A DNA stretch of 64,000 nt from Neospora caninum Liverpool. Its lineage: Eukaryota; Apicomplexa; Conoidasida; Eucoccidiorida; Sarcocystidae. The position numbers and the translations under genes were made by a program. Position 1 is the first letter of the stretch, and each line of letters begins with the position of its first letter. Shown in pieces: positions 48,082 through 60,959 of the stretch. A model generated the notes under the pieces. It was given only the letters and a program-made list of their open reading frames with translations. It was not told the DNA's origin and ran no database searches. Location of the stretch: contig NC_018389.1 of NCBI RefSeq assembly GCF_000208865.1, positions 62,001-126,000 on the forward strand, written 5' to 3'.

Positions 48082-50333
48082 GGATATATATATATATATA
48101 TATATGCATACATACATGTGGATACGTAAATGGCTGTATGCTCGAGCACATGTATATATAGGGATATATAGGGATAAATATAGAGCGAAGTGCCTAGTTA
48201 TACATGTTATGTAGATGCATATGGCTGTATATAGCGCCACGCGTGTGCAGTGCGGCACACGGTGTCTGCATCCAGAGGGAGAGCGCAGGGGCGCTACGGG
48301 AGCGAGAGGAAGCCACAGAGGGGTACGCGCCTATCCGAGTGCACAGCGTCGAACGTACGGTGCAATTCACCAGGTTTTGAGAAACTCTCCAGACGTGACT
48401 CTACACAAACAGAGAGAGAAAGTGGTGCCTTTTCATTCGCGTGTACCACGTGCGGCGCGTCACGCTGATGTGCATGCGTGACCTGTCGCGTCGAGGCAGG
48501 CTCCTCAGTGTTCAAGCGAAGATGACCGCGCAAGTTGCTTTATGCCTTTCTCACGTGCCCGTGCAAGCGCGCCGTGACAGGTCGGTCGTTACCTCGCCAC
48601 ACACGGTTTTCCTCCGTTTTCGTCTCGCTGCATCTCCGTTCTCTCCTTCTGGAGTGTTTCCGCGTCTGTGGCGATCCCGTTCTCGCGGCAAGGCTGCGCG
48701 ATCCTTTTTGCGCGGCGTGTCCTCCGGCAGCGGGGAGGGGCCTCCCAGCCTCATCTTCTCGCTTCAGGGGCATGTCGCTCCGGAGAGGAAAGACAGGCGA
48801 GAGGAAGCAACGGAGAAGCGAAAGAGAAAGGGAGACGGGGCAACAGGCGGGGCGGGAAACGAGCGCGTGTGCCTTTCCAAGCGATGCTTTCTTCTGGGCA
48901 TTCACGTCCCTCAAGAGACAGCTTGTCGCCTTTCCCTTCTCGTCGCTTTCCTCGAATGCGCGATCACCCTCGGAGCAAACGAGGTGGGCGAGGCGTCAGA
49001 CAGCGACAAAGACAGACGAAGAACCTTGGGGAAGAAGAGAAAGAGGAAACGGAAGTGGAAGAATGAAGAAAGACAAGAAGGAAGACCGAGAGGAAGAGAA
49101 AGAAGGGGAAAAGAAAAAACAGGAAAAGAAAGAACGGGAAGAATGAAGAAAGAATAGATGGAAGAAAAGCAGGAAGAGGAGAAGGAAGAGGCAGACGACG
49201 AGAAAGGAGAAGGGACAGGAGCACGGCAAGGACACAGTCGCACACAAGCTGAGACAGATTGACTGTAACCTTCACCTCAGTAGAAGAGGAAGAGATTTCG
49301 CCGGAGAGAGAAGAGCGGCAAGATGAGAGGGAAAGTGTGTACACACAGGAAAACGTTTTCACGCGATGCACACTCTCGCATTTTCTCGCTAGTTAGAGTT
49401 GTCCGGCGGAGGTTGCATGCAGGCGGGAGAAACAGCGAAGCGCAACTAAGCGACCTGGAAAGGGAACAGGCAAAGATTCGGAGACTGTGTCTAGGAGAAA
49501 GACAATTGATGCCTTGGTAAGACGGGGAATTTCGCAAAAAGCGTCGTCTAGAAGCCGCCCGCAAATATCTGCATGCGCTCGCTGCCAGTTGGTCGCGAGG
49601 CCAAGAGCATGCAGAGTGACTTGGGTTCAGGAGGGCAGGACAGGAAACCGTCTGCATGATCTACGAGTTGTGTTTTCTCTCCACAAAGGTTTGTAGCTTT
49701 GCTTCGTGTTTGTCTCTTACTATCCCTTCGCTCTTCTCTTTTCTCTCTCTTTCGTGATTTGGGAGGCTGCCGAAAATTTGGGAGCGCCTCCGGTGGCCCG
49801 CGCGAAGGAGAACGATTCCGCGGGGTTTTTGCTTTGTCTTCTTTCCCGTGTCGCTTCCTCTTTTCCCTTTGCTTCCCGTCCCTCCCCGTTGTGTCCTACA
49901 CAAGGCCTGCGCATTTGCTGTCTCCCTGCTCTCGTTCTCCTGGTGATTCTCTCTCTGCATGTACTGTCCTATCTTGCCCGTGTGGAGTCAGTGTAGGGAC
50001 ACTCGCTCTTTCATTCCGATTCCCTCTTCTTCCTTCTCATGTCTTTCCCCTGTCTCTCCAAGCAGTAAATCTTTCGCTCGCTGTCGTCGAAAACGCGAGA
50101 CGAAGACGCAGTTGCGATCAACGCGCGCCCGGCCGAGTCTTTTCTCCGTTTCCTTGCTCCTGCATGCAGCGCACGCGCCCGTCTGTGCAGAGAAGAGGAA
50201 AGCGTTTGTAAACGGGAAAGGGAGGAAGGGCAGAGAGAGGCGCGCGAACACGAAAGGAAAACGGAGCAGAGAGGCGGGTTCGAGACAAGCAGCAAACAGA
50301 AAAAACGTACGCACTCTGTCTCTCTTTGTCATC
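47810..50333. other. Divergent region: missing 5' exons of the ankyrin gene and PPWD1 promoter
   Basis: The minus-strand ankyrin model opens at an acceptor at 47809, so its start codon must lie in this region. Candidate frames on the minus strand (about 48540-48960 and 49280-49650) are open but I could not connect them in phase. A Lys/Glu-rich purine stretch on the plus strand (49030-49200) gives spurious frames. The last few hundred bases belong to the PPWD1 5' side. Confidence 0.5.
47958..48125. repeat. TA-rich tract with repeated TACATATGGATA
   Basis: Long TA runs are punctuated by TACATATGGATATATA at least three times, giving a higher-order periodicity. It lies upstream of the ankyrin exon at 47495-47809. 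Confidence 0.9.
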
Positions 50334-53300
50334 ATGCCAACCTCCGACAGCCAACGCGAAAGGGCCAGCGGCCGAGATCGGGACAGGAGACATGGACAGG
50401 AAGCAGACAGAAGGCGCTCGGGAGACACTGAACGATACAGTGGAGAAGAGAGAGCTGAAGAAGAGAGAGCTGGAGAAGAGAGAGATGGAGACCGAGTCTC
50501 ACGGGGGCATCATCGGGCCAGGAAGCCTTCCATCTCGGGTGACTCCGACGGTGAAAAGAAAAAACTGACGCGCCAGAGAAGACATGCAGACACCTCCGGC
50601 TCGGATGAGGAAGACGGCTGTAGGCATGGCGAGAATAAGAGAGGAGGGAAAGAGACTGACGACGAGGACAAGAGACGAAACGACGGGGCAGGAAAAAAGA
50701 GAGAGGAAGAAGCGAAACCGGTACGCGCTGGAGGAGGAGAAGGCGCGCCTTCTTCCGCGCACCCCGAAGATGACGAGAGTAGCGATGACGACAGCTTCGG
50801 TGAGCGTTTTTTCTCTCTTCGCTTTCTTCTTGCCTTTTTCTTCTCGCTTCCTGTGTGGCTTTTTCTCCGGCTGCGCTTCGCCGTTGCGCCCGACCTCGTA
50901 CCTCGGCTGCGGGTTTTGCGTTCTCGCCTTCATCCAGGCGTCTCGTTCTCGCTCTTCGACGGCTGTGGTGCGGTCGTCCCTCTCGGATTCTCTGTCCGAC
51001 GCTTCACAGTCGTGGCGTTTCTCGCGCCCCACGCACATTTTCTTTCGACACGCGTCTCTCCCGTCTTCTGTGCGCTTCTCGTTTCTGCTGCCTGCGGTGT
51101 GTTTTTCTCGCCTTCCCCTCTGTCTCCACGTTTCCTCTCTCACCTGTCTTCTCTGTCTTTGCCTTCTGATGCGCGTCGGCCACCCCTCGCCCGGCCGCCT
51201 CTCTGCGGTTCGCCGTTTCGTTTTCTTCAGAAAACACGAGCGATGCTCCTGTCCCCGGCATGTTTCCGTCTGCGTGCGTTTCCCTTCTCGTTCCGCATTC
51301 CCTGCTTCCGCTCGTCCTCGCGTCCTCTCGGTTCCGCGCGTCGTTAGTGAAGTAACCGTTTTGCCAAGGCGAAGATTAGTAGACGCCTTGAGAGGGGAAA
51401 CAGCCACAGAGCGATTGAAATACAGCTCTGACTCCTAAGGGAACAGCGGGGCATTTCTCTCCAGTCCTCGTCTTTCTGTTCCTCTCTGTCAGTCCCTTTC
51501 CGTTGCTTCCCTTCCCTTTCTCGTATTCTTCCTTCGCTTGTCCTTTTCTTGTCTTTATTGGGTTTCCTATTTCCTTTTTTCCGGATTTCAGGTCCAGCGC
51601 CAGCAGCCAAAGGCCCCGCAGGAGGCGCGCACGGCCTCGTTAAGCGTCGCCGCCTCGTCCCTCACGAGGAACTTTACCTGAAAAACCTTCCCCACGGAGA
51701 AAGATATTTCAGATCTTTCATGCACAGAGACGAAGTTTCGCACGGTACAGAAGACGCTGCCGGCCGCTGCGTTCTCTACTCATGCGTGGTTCTCTCTTCC
51801 TCGCTCCCTTATTATCTCCTTGACTATCTCTCTGTAGTTCTCTCCCTTATTCTCTCTCTTCGTCCCTCCCGTCGTCGGTTTATTATTCTCTCCCTTACTC
51901 TCTCTCTAACTCTCTTATTCTTACTGTCTCTCTTATTCTCGCTCTTATTCTTTCTCTTCGTCCCTCGTTGCTTCTCTCTCGTCATCGTCCCCTTAGTTTC
52001 TCTCTTATTCTCTATCTCGCCATTTGTCTGTTCTGTCTTGTTCGCTCCTTATCTCTCTTGTTGTCTCTCGTTCTCTCTCGCTGTCTTCACGTTCGTCTTT
52101 TGTGTCTCCCCTTATGCGCTTGCTTCAGTTGTGGTCAGTCCCCTCCATCGCTTCATCATCACCGGAAGCATCGACGGGCATGTCAAGTTCTGGATTCGCG
52201 AGGGCGAAGACATCGAGTTCGTAAAACATTTTCGAGCACACGTTGGTGAGGCGCTCCCCCCATTTTCTGTATTCTCCTTTTTCCCTCTCCGTGCACTGTC
52301 GCCGCTCTCCTCCTCGTCTCCAGGCTCTTCGTCGTGCGCGTAGTCACAGCGCTTCACGTGATGTGCCTTCTCTCCCTCCTCGTCCACACTGTGTTTGTCG
52401 TCTCTCTCGTTTCACCATTTACGTCTCTCCCCTCCCTTTTCACCCTTTTTACTCCGCTTCCCTCTCTTTTCACCTTCTCCGTCTCTGTTTCGCGTGCGCG
52501 CCCGACTCTCGCTCCGGTCGCTTCGGCTGAGGCGGAGCGGCCGCCCACCGCGCCTTCCTGTCTCGTGTGTCTTTCTTGCGTCTCGTCCCGTCGCCTCTTG
52601 GTCCCTGCGCTCCTGCATCTTGCCGGCTTGGCTCTGCGGTTTGGCAGGCGCGCTGCACTGTCTCTGCGTCTCCGCGGCCGACGGCGGCGCCGTCGTCGGC
52701 TCCGTGGGCAGCGACCAGACCTTCCGTCTCTTCGAGGTGGTTACCTTCGACATGCTCTGTCTCCTCAAGCTCGCCTTCATGCCGTTAGCCTGCGAATTCG
52801 TCCACGGGAAAGAGGAGCCTTCTCCCGTCGTTGCAATGTAGGCGCGACCGTTCTGCTTCCGCAAAAAGACGAAAGACATATCCTCTATAGGTGGATGTAT
52901 AGATGCCGACATGCATATACATTGGTATATACAGGCATATGCTTGCATACATAACCACTCTGCCCATCGATCCGCCTATACCTATCTATATATATACATA
53001 TATATATATATATATGGACGTGGAGGTACCAGCTGTACATGTGTGTTTGCGTGGTGTTTCTCCTGCCGGCATCTGCGTTTGACTCCGTGACGCACTGCGC
53101 TTCACGCCGCTTTGTGTGTGTTGGGCATGCGTACACGCGTGTCTTCTGTCGGTTTGAGGATCGCTCCGTCATGGCCGCAACTGTTTGTTGTTCCGTGGCT
53201 GTCTTTAGATCGGCGAAAGAGACGCCGGAGATCTTCCTGTATAAGCCGACACTAGGCACAGAGTCGGTGGCGAGTTTCTCTCTCCACATGGCCCCCGTTC

Positions 53301-56300
53301 ACCTTCTCCGATTCAACCCAGTGCTGGATGTTTGCGTGTCGTCGGACAAGGACGGCGGCCTCGAAGTCTGGTGTACAGACAGCTGCCAACGCGCGACGAG
53401 GGAGAACCGCCAGGGGAAGATTCGCTACTTCCTCAAGAGTGAAACAGATCAGTTTGAACTCGCCAAGGTACGACCGCAAGGGTCGCTCGCGCGAAGAGCG
53501 AGGCGAAGGGTGCTCCTGAAGAAAAACGAAATTCAAACCCACTCCCTGAGTGTATCAGCGCGTTTCGGCGAAGAGCCGAACTGGCCGATCTTGTTTGTTT
53601 TTCCTTCGCGTCCTCTCCGTTTCTGTACGTTGCACCGGTGGCCTCTCGCTCGAATCTCCGAACCGACTACGAACGTCTCCGCTCTTTCCTCTCTGTGTCT
53701 TCTGCACGTCTCGCTCGCTCTCCCCCCTTGGTCGTCCACCAAGTCACCCCGTCGTCGTTTGAGCGACCATGCGTCCGTTTTCGTTCCCGTTTCGCGTCCC
53801 CTGGAATCTCGATTTCCCCCTCTCTCCTCTTCTGTGTTTCCGTCTCGGCAGCTCAGAACCTACGCGTTAGCCCTCGCGGTGACCCCCGACGGCCATCTCC
53901 TGGCCGTCTTGTCTGCTGACTCGACCCTGCGCATCTTCCGCTTCGCCACCGGAAAGATTTCGAAAGTTTACCTGGAAACAATTGACGTAGGCGTTTCGCT
54001 TTTCCACACGTTTATCGCCACAAACCGCATGTGCTTCGCTCCTCACAGAAATCGTCTGCGTGCGATTTTGTGAACGCCGTGGCGTCGGCCTGCTCCGAGT
54101 AACACTCAGAGAGGAGCGCGGCGCTCGCAGTGTATGTACACCGGGTCGGGCTGAGCCCAGACTCTCGCACCAGCACGGCGCTTTCGTTCGCGTTTCAGGC
54201 TTGGGGGCTCTCTGCTTTCGCGTGCGTTCCACCCAGAGGCGCCCCGAGGCCAGCCTGCAGCGAGCGTCTCCGCTTCTCGCTTTTTCGCAGATGTACCAAA
54301 CCGCGCAAAATGACCCACAGAGACGAGCTCTGCACGTCGACGCACTCGACTTTGAGCATCGCCTGGCTGCTGAGAAGGAACTGTCCAAGTCTCGCGCGCG
54401 AGAGTGGCAAACGATGGGCTTCGACGAAAGCTCCAACTTCCTCGTTTACCCGTGCATGCTCGGCATCAAGGTTGTCAATATCAAAGACAACAAAGTAAGG
54501 CGCAGTGCCTCAGCGGCCGCTTCGCAATGCCGAGAAACTTTAGGGGCGTTTCGTGGCGGAGGCGCGTACGAAGGCAGGGAGAGAAAGGGTGAATTTCGCG
54601 CGATCGAAGAACCGGACGCGTTGCGCCTCATGTCCCAGGCCGTGCACCTCATGAGAAACGCTCTTGCGTCCACGATTGCTTGCATGCATGCACACTTGGA
54701 AATACTTTCATGCGCGCGTATGTATGCCACTGCAGCTGTGTCGCTTGATCGGGAAGCCCGAACACAGTCTGCGGTTCCTTGCCATCGGCGTCTACCAGGC
54801 GAAGGCACAAAAGGTGAGAAAAACTCTCACGGTCCTGAGAATCACATGGTCTCCAATCTCGTATGTGAGGACACAGTGCATATATATATATATATATATA
54901 TATACATCCATAACGCGACAGATCGCGCAGACAGAACGTATGCATGTCCATTATGCGTGTGGATGTAAAGCAGTGGCAGAGTCCCAGGAGATAAAAACTC
55001 GAAACACATAGCACACTCACTGCAACCATTTTTATATATTTTAATCTGTATATACATTTGCAGCAATATAGCCTGCACTGATGAAAGCCAGAGAGATGGC
55101 CACGGCAGCGAGGGCGGTTGCTTTCCCTGGTCTCGTGGGAGCACCTTGGCGCGAACAGAGTGTGGTAGCAAGATCGCGGCGGTGGCGGCCTGTGGACAGG
55201 CGTGTCGGCATTTGCATGCATAGAGCGTTGAAGTGTGGGAAATGTGGTTCTCTTTCATTTGGAATTTAGCGGAAGCCCACGACGACGGTGATTCTGGGGA
55301 AGAACGCGAAAGGACAGGACGCCAAGGACGAGAACCGCATGGACTCCGTCATCGTCGCCTCGGCCTTCAAAAAGAACAGGTACACCATTCACGCCGCCGC
55401 AGGAAAACAACCATTTATGCGTGCTATATTTATATATTTGTCCATATATGTATCATTGGAATGCTTACGTGCAGGTTGGAGACGAAGATTGTAACCTCTC
55501 CAACTAGATGTATGCATGCATGTGCACGGTTATGTGTATCCGTATGGCTGCATATGGGTGACTCGTCCGTTGAGGTTATCTGTCTCCGATTTTAGAACGC
55601 CTAAGCGGTGTAGCTGTATGTCTCGTCCGTCTAGTGTTCGGCTACAAAGCCAAAAGACATGCGGGGGCGTGCATGTGTTCCCGTGCGAGAGGGCAGCCGT
55701 ATTCCCGCGCGTCTTCGAGGCTTTGTTGCTTCCTTTGAGCTCTTTTTTCTATTCCTTTAATACTCGCCTCCTTTGCGCGTCTTGCGTTACCCCGTTGGAT
55801 TACCCCGTTCGAGTGTGTCTCTCTTCCCATTCAAGCAGTCCCGCCACGGTACCTGCTGGTCCGCGTGCATGTCTTTTTCTCCCTTCTGCTGCCCTTTTGC
55901 CTCCTCAGCGGCGAACCTCACCAGCTGGTCCCGCCTTTTTCCGTCCTGGCTGGCGTCTATCCTACGTGTCGTTTTCGTCCTCTCGCGCGTGTTCTCTCGT
56001 TTTCAGTGTCGCTGTGTGTGTTGCCTCCGCCGCGCGTTCTGTTTCCTTCTCTCTGGCTTTTGTATTTCGCGTGCCTTCGTTTTTCATTTGCTGCCTCCAT
56101 TGCTGTCGCGTCTTTCGGGGGCTTATGCAGAGTCTACTTCTTCACGGCAGACACGCAGAAGGAAGGCATCGTCGACTTGAGAGACGTTTTCAATGAAAAG
56201 CCTTCGAAGGAAGAGCAGGAAGCTTTGGCGCGTAAGTCCGGCCTTTTCCTCTTCTGTCCGAATCGCTCGCGAGCGAGGCGCGACGACCCTGAAGACGTCC

Positions 56301-56477
56301 GCGCCTTCGGCCTCGCTTTGCCTGGCGTTTTCTTCCCTTCCAGGCCTGCCGACCTGCGACAAACCTTCCTTTCCCTGTCAGCCGCATCGGCTCACGAGAG
56401 CAAGCAACCGTATCATCTTTCCCATCACAGGAACCTATCCATCTATATATATATATATATATATGTAAATGTATATG

Positions 56478-56511
<34 letters not shown>

Positions 56512-56712
56512 AATATATGTATATGTATATGTGTACGTGTATGTACATGTATTTGTATTTAATATATATAGGCACGGGCACAGATCGCTATGCTCAATCA
56601 AGACCGAAGCTATGATGCAGTCCCATGCCGCAAGAGGCAGTCAGCTGTGGATGTAGGAATTCCCCCAGCTGCCCACCGCTCTCGAAGAAGCCGGGCCCGT
56701 GTGTACCCTCAA

Positions 56713-56763
<51 letters not shown>

Positions 56764-58674
56764 CGGTGCGTACTTGTCGAGATGCTGGTGGGTTTGGGTT
56801 CTGAGGTTTTGACTGTTGCCTCAGCCGCGAGGCGTGTGCGTGAGGTTTCTTGCATGCTTTGCGTTTTTGCTTAGCGAGTGCGTCGTCGGCCATTGCGCCG
56901 TCGCTACGGTCGGGTCGGACGGCAACCATTTTCACGACGATGGGCGACATCTTCATTCGGCTCTTCCCTCAAGAGTGTCCCAAGACAGTCGAGAACTTTT
57001 GCACGCATGCGCGAAACGGGTACTACGACCACTGCATCTTTCATCGTGTCATCAAAGGCTTCATGATTCAGACCGGCGATCCCAACGGAGACGGTACAGG
57101 AGGTAAGGCAATTTGTTCATTGGCGCTCCTGGGGAAGCTTCCCCCTCAGCGTTGCGTTTTGACATGCGCCACATTTGCCAGGCGTAGAGCTGGCGACCGC
57201 GTCGTAATCGCTTTGAAGCGACTTCGTTGTGTCCATGTTTTCTCTCCACGGAAATCTGAACGCGAGCGCCGCTTCCCCGGTCGGTCTCTCTCGCCCCCCG
57301 CGCCGAGGCGGCAAGACACGGGTGTTTTGTGGTGGGTTCAGGGTCATGCCGTCTCAAGGGGGGGGATTTGAATGGAGTCTTGGACTTCGTGGCAGAATCG
57401 CGTTTTTCCGCGAATCGCTGGCGTACGCCTCGCTCGAGTCGGGTGTCCAGACGGCGTTCAGGTGTCTCGGTTTTTGCCTTTAGGCGAGTCCATCTGGGGC
57501 GGCGACTTCGAGGACGAATTCCACCGCTCTCTGAAGCACGACCGACCCTTCACAGTCTCGATGGCGAACGCAGGCCCCAACACGAACGGCTCTCAGTTTT
57601 TCATTACGACGGTGCCGTGCAGCTGGCTAGACAACAAACACACGGTTTTCGGCCGCGTCGTTCAGGGCATGGATGTGGTAACCAAAATCGAGAATGTAAG
57701 CGGAGAGGAAACCGGGAGGGGGACAGAGCCAAAAGAGGAACGCGAAACGGTTTCTCAGCCGGAGGGGTTCGCGGCTGCAGCTTCTCCTGCGCACGCATGC
57801 ATTCGAAAACAAAGGGTGAACGGGATGTGCATCGCGCAGGTCGCGTACTCCGGGCGTGTCTGTCTCGTGATAGCCGTTCCACATCACACACTAGATGTGC
57901 GTGGGAGTCGCGCACTGTGGAGGCGCACTTTCCGGTCTGTGTAGAGCCTCGCGGGTCAGAAGAACTCGTAGCGGGGGATGCAGAGGCGCGGCGGAGTCCG
58001 AGCAGCTGTATAGCGAAAGGTGGAGAGTCGGTGCGCGTTTCCACGCGCTCTTCGTGTAGCACAACGTGCAAACAACGCCGACACTGGAGACAGGCAGCCT
58101 GTCAACATGCACGTGTAGCTGCCGGGCGCGAAACGGCGAGAAGTTCCAAAGCGCGAGAGGGAACGCACGGTCAGCTGTTTCTTGGAGGGACGAGAGTTCG
58201 GCCCGCACCGCACGGGTGGATGCGGCGGTGATCAGCGAAGGAGAAACTTGCGCTGGAAGGGCCCTACCTATACTGACGAAGATCATAGTACATGGCCAAA
58301 TCATACACCATCCACTGGCTGCGAGTGTGGCAGATATCTTGGCGACACTGACAGACAGGAAAACGGAGCGGGTAGCCAAAAGCGGTTTGGCGGGTTTTTT
58401 CAGCATACCTCTGTTCCCGGATCTAACCCCGCGCATCAGTGCGTGAACGTGGCGCCGCCCCGTTGGTGAGACATTCACGCCCGCGTCTGGTGTTCGACAG
58501 ACACCCTCGAGGCGAAGGAACGGCAAAGCTGCGAGTTCGATTTCCAGTCGTCTGAGAAAGGCCCTAATTCTGGGCGACGGTTCTGTCTTTTTGTGTTTTT
58601 TGCAGGTGGCGACCAATATTGAGGATAAGCCGAAGCAAGACGTGAAACTTTTGACCATCAAAGTGACGTCGTAA
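50334..58674 (+). CDS. PPWD1: PPWD1: WD40-repeat peptidyl-prolyl isomerase (cyclophilin), 13 exons
   Basis: Exons: 50334-50799, 51592-51744, 52129-52245, 52648-52837, 53209-53467, 53852-53986, 54291-54494, 54736-54813, 55270-55379, 56131-56231, 56875-57102, 57484-57695, 58606-58674. All junctions are GT-AG and in frame, giving 773 residues (human about 646). PPWD1 is a spliceosome-associated nuclear cyclophilin. Residues 1-155 are an Arg/Asp/Glu/Ser-rich extension not typical in length. [20 protein letters not shown] starts the family-specific block, then WD40 repeats ([33 protein letters not shown]). [13 protein letters not shown] is the classic linker. The cyclophilin domain (about 620-773) keeps [31 protein letters not shown] and [13 protein letters not shown], so the catalytic Arg and the cyclosporin-contact Trp are present. 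The start ATG is the first in a frame with acidic N-terminus. Confidence 0.97.
52978..53015 (+). repeat. TA microsatellite in PPWD1 intron 4
   Basis: CTATCTATA leads into two TA runs separated by a single C, about 195 bases before the exon at 53209. Confidence 0.9.
54879..54908 (+). repeat. TA microsatellite in PPWD1 intron 8
   Basis: A TA run of about 26 bases follows CAGTGCA, 65 bases after the exon ending at 54813. Confidence 0.9.
56440..56570 (+). repeat. TA/TG-rich tract in PPWD1 intron 10
   Basis: Several TA runs with GTATATGTA and GTACATGTA interruptions follow one another, ending in TTTAATATATATA. Confidence 0.9.
56716..56760 (+). repeat. TA microsatellite in PPWD1 intron 10
   Basis: A second TA run in the same intron, about 40 bases long, lies 115 bases before the cyclophilin exon at 56875. 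Confidence 0.9.
58262..58345 (-). pseudogene. Short diverged fragment matching the mitochondrial-like sequence at 60764-60850
   Basis: Within PPWD1 intron 12. Its reverse complement aligns without gaps to the reverse complement of 60764-60850: over the best 50 positions I count 12 mismatches, and similarity extends at least 12 bases further. Many differences are C against T or G against A, with this copy the more GC-rich. If the partner is a mitochondrial insert, this is an older or independent copy. It has no open frame of interest. Confidence 0.5.
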
Positions 58675-60763
58675 CCTCGCGCTTGAAGTTTCCCAGGAGT
58701 CGGCAGAGTCGGCACAGGCAGAACGTGGGAAGGAACCCCGCTGTCGAGTCTTCGTGAAGACGCGTGTGGGATGGCGCTGCGTTGCCATGGGTAAATCATC
58801 TGTTATACTGTGAAAACCGTGCTTTGACTGAAACGCGTCATTTTCCTGTCGGCAGCTGTTAGCCTTTTTCGAACGAGGCAGGAAGACGGTCCTGCTTGGA
58901 AACGCGCACTCGTCCGGTCACTGCTTCACCAAATCTAGCCAGAGACGGCCCGGGAAGACACGTAAACGTGTACGGCCAAACGCCTTTAGGCAAAAACAGG
59001 AGTTGCCTGACGAATTGTAAATGGTAGGGCGACGATTCCCCGCACAGAGCTGAGAGCGCTGGCAACCGCTCTACTACTAATCGGAGTTCCGTAGACGCGC
59101 GAACATTCGTTTCCGGACCACGACAGACCGGCGGAACACACGGAAGGAGCACAACACTGGAACTCAACATTCGCCATATTCACAGCCCTATCTTCTCCCG
59201 GCACATGGAAAACTCGCCGGTCGTTTTGTCCTGGCCGGAAAAAGCATTGATGCCGCGTTCGTCAATGCACAAATAGATGGGCCTCTAACTTCGGTGCACT
59301 AGGGGCTTTCACGTATTGTGGCTCTAGAGCGCGTATCACCGATCGACGGCTACCTTCCGTGGTCCTGTGTGCCAAGGGAAGGTTAATGCGTACGCGAAAG
59401 AAAGCGAGTAGACAGACCACCACCAGAGTTCTAAGCGAACGAAGTTCGCCAGCAGAAAGTGAACCGCAGGTTTTTGGGGTAAAACGGAAAAAAAAAGGCA
59501 AGCGGATGAATTTGTGCACAGCGTACGCCACGATCCCCCTTACATCTTTGGAGCATTCTTGCTACGCTGGTGTCTCGATTTCAGTGACGCTAGAAGATCT
59601 TCGACAGATCGTGGTGGGGTAAGAAAGATGCGAACTGACGCTGGCATGTTGCGGGGAGAGTTCGGCGGCAGGGAACAGTTGTGTCTCACAACCCTTCTTT
59701 CCTGGGGTTGTGCGCCGTGAACGTCCACAGACTGCTGCGCTTGTTTGCCGCGCGTGGCCAGCGACGATTGTCCACTCTCCTAGGAGTTCTATTCACCTCG
59801 GTATTTGATTTTGCTGCTGCCGGTCGTCCTGTTACAGTCAATCGTTGCAGGTTGGGGTTTCAAGTCCTCCGCTGCTGGAGACTGACGTACACCACCCGTG
59901 CGGAGTCGGCGGCTTAACACTTCTCAGACGCAGAGCCATCAACATCAAGAGTACAGGCATCTTTTATTACGACACGGGATCTAATTCTCCGTGCCTTTGC
60001 ATCGAAGCTTCCACTCGATACGAATTCCGGCCCAGGTTACCCGTGGGTTACTAGCAAGTCTAGAGCTAGCTTGCCCGGTTTTTCAGTATGCCGTTCGTAA
60101 GTGCGTTCATGCCGATGGCATGCAGCCGACCGGGCGTTACACAACACACGTCGCACAAACTGAGCGTTTGCTTTTTCCTAATCTCCCAGGGTGTGTGTTT
60201 CCAGTAGCGTAAGGTTCCCCAGATTCCTTGGATTGGCTGCAACGGTTACTCCCTCGACTGCGCACGCGAGAAAATTCGACGTAGTGCACTCGTCCCTTGA
60301 GGCGCCGCAAGCATTCGCGCCTTGACGGTGCCCCTGAGTGTGTCCTGCATCTGTTTCTGGCGGGGAAACAGCTAAAAATAAAACTGGCCAAGCGACAAAG
60401 AGGCTGCGCACCACCAAGTGCTCCGGTGTCTCCCCATCACTTGTGCTACAAGGTTCCTCGCCCCGCACACACAGCCCGGCGGCCCGCATGTGGCGTCGAA
60501 CTTCCGCGCATTCCGTGCCCGACGTGTCGAGTTTCCCACGCGCGCGCAAAAGCCCCGGCACGCTTTTCGTCGATTGCTCCGGAATGGGACACCCAACGCT
60601 TTTGTGGGAAACGCTACGCGTCGCAGTGGCTGTTTATGCGCCGCCTCGAGTTTCTACGCTCCTGTCTCGACGGCTCTCGCCACTATGAAGGCCCTCAGGG
60701 CGCGATCCTGTCTCAGATGAGCACTCCCAGTACGATGGACGAGGTAAGCCGCTTGTGGAATAG

Positions 60764-60850
60764 CACTACCTATAATAATCAAGATCATACTACATACCCA
60801 ATTAATAACCCATACACTGACTACATTTCGAGTCATAAGTTGTTGACGAA
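60764..60850 (-). pseudogene. NUMT candidate: fragment resembling the C-terminal part of cytochrome b
   Basis: The AT-rich segment reads on the minus strand as a hydrophobic peptide, VVSVWVINWVCSMILIIIG, followed by an IPQ motif and a Leu/Arg context. The order of Ser-Val, Trp, Cys, Ile-Gly and Pro-Gln resembles the last membrane helices of apicomplexan cytochrome b. The fragment is short and flanked by GC-rich nuclear sequence, as expected of nuclear inserts of mitochondrial DNA, which are known to be abundant in Toxoplasma. The match is from memory of the family and unscored. Confidence 0.45.
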
Positions 60851-60959
60851 TCCACATCCGTGTATTTAAAGCTCGAATCTCTGATAAATCGAATAAACAG
60901 AGACATTGTAGTACCTAAAGGATATTGAATATGACTCCAGTTATGGGACACAGACAGCG

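Noticed and set aside
49959..51347. 462-codon plus-strand frame as a single-exon gene
   Set aside because: Only 50334-50799 belongs to PPWD1; the donor at 50800 removes the hydrophobic remainder and the next exon continues the family match.
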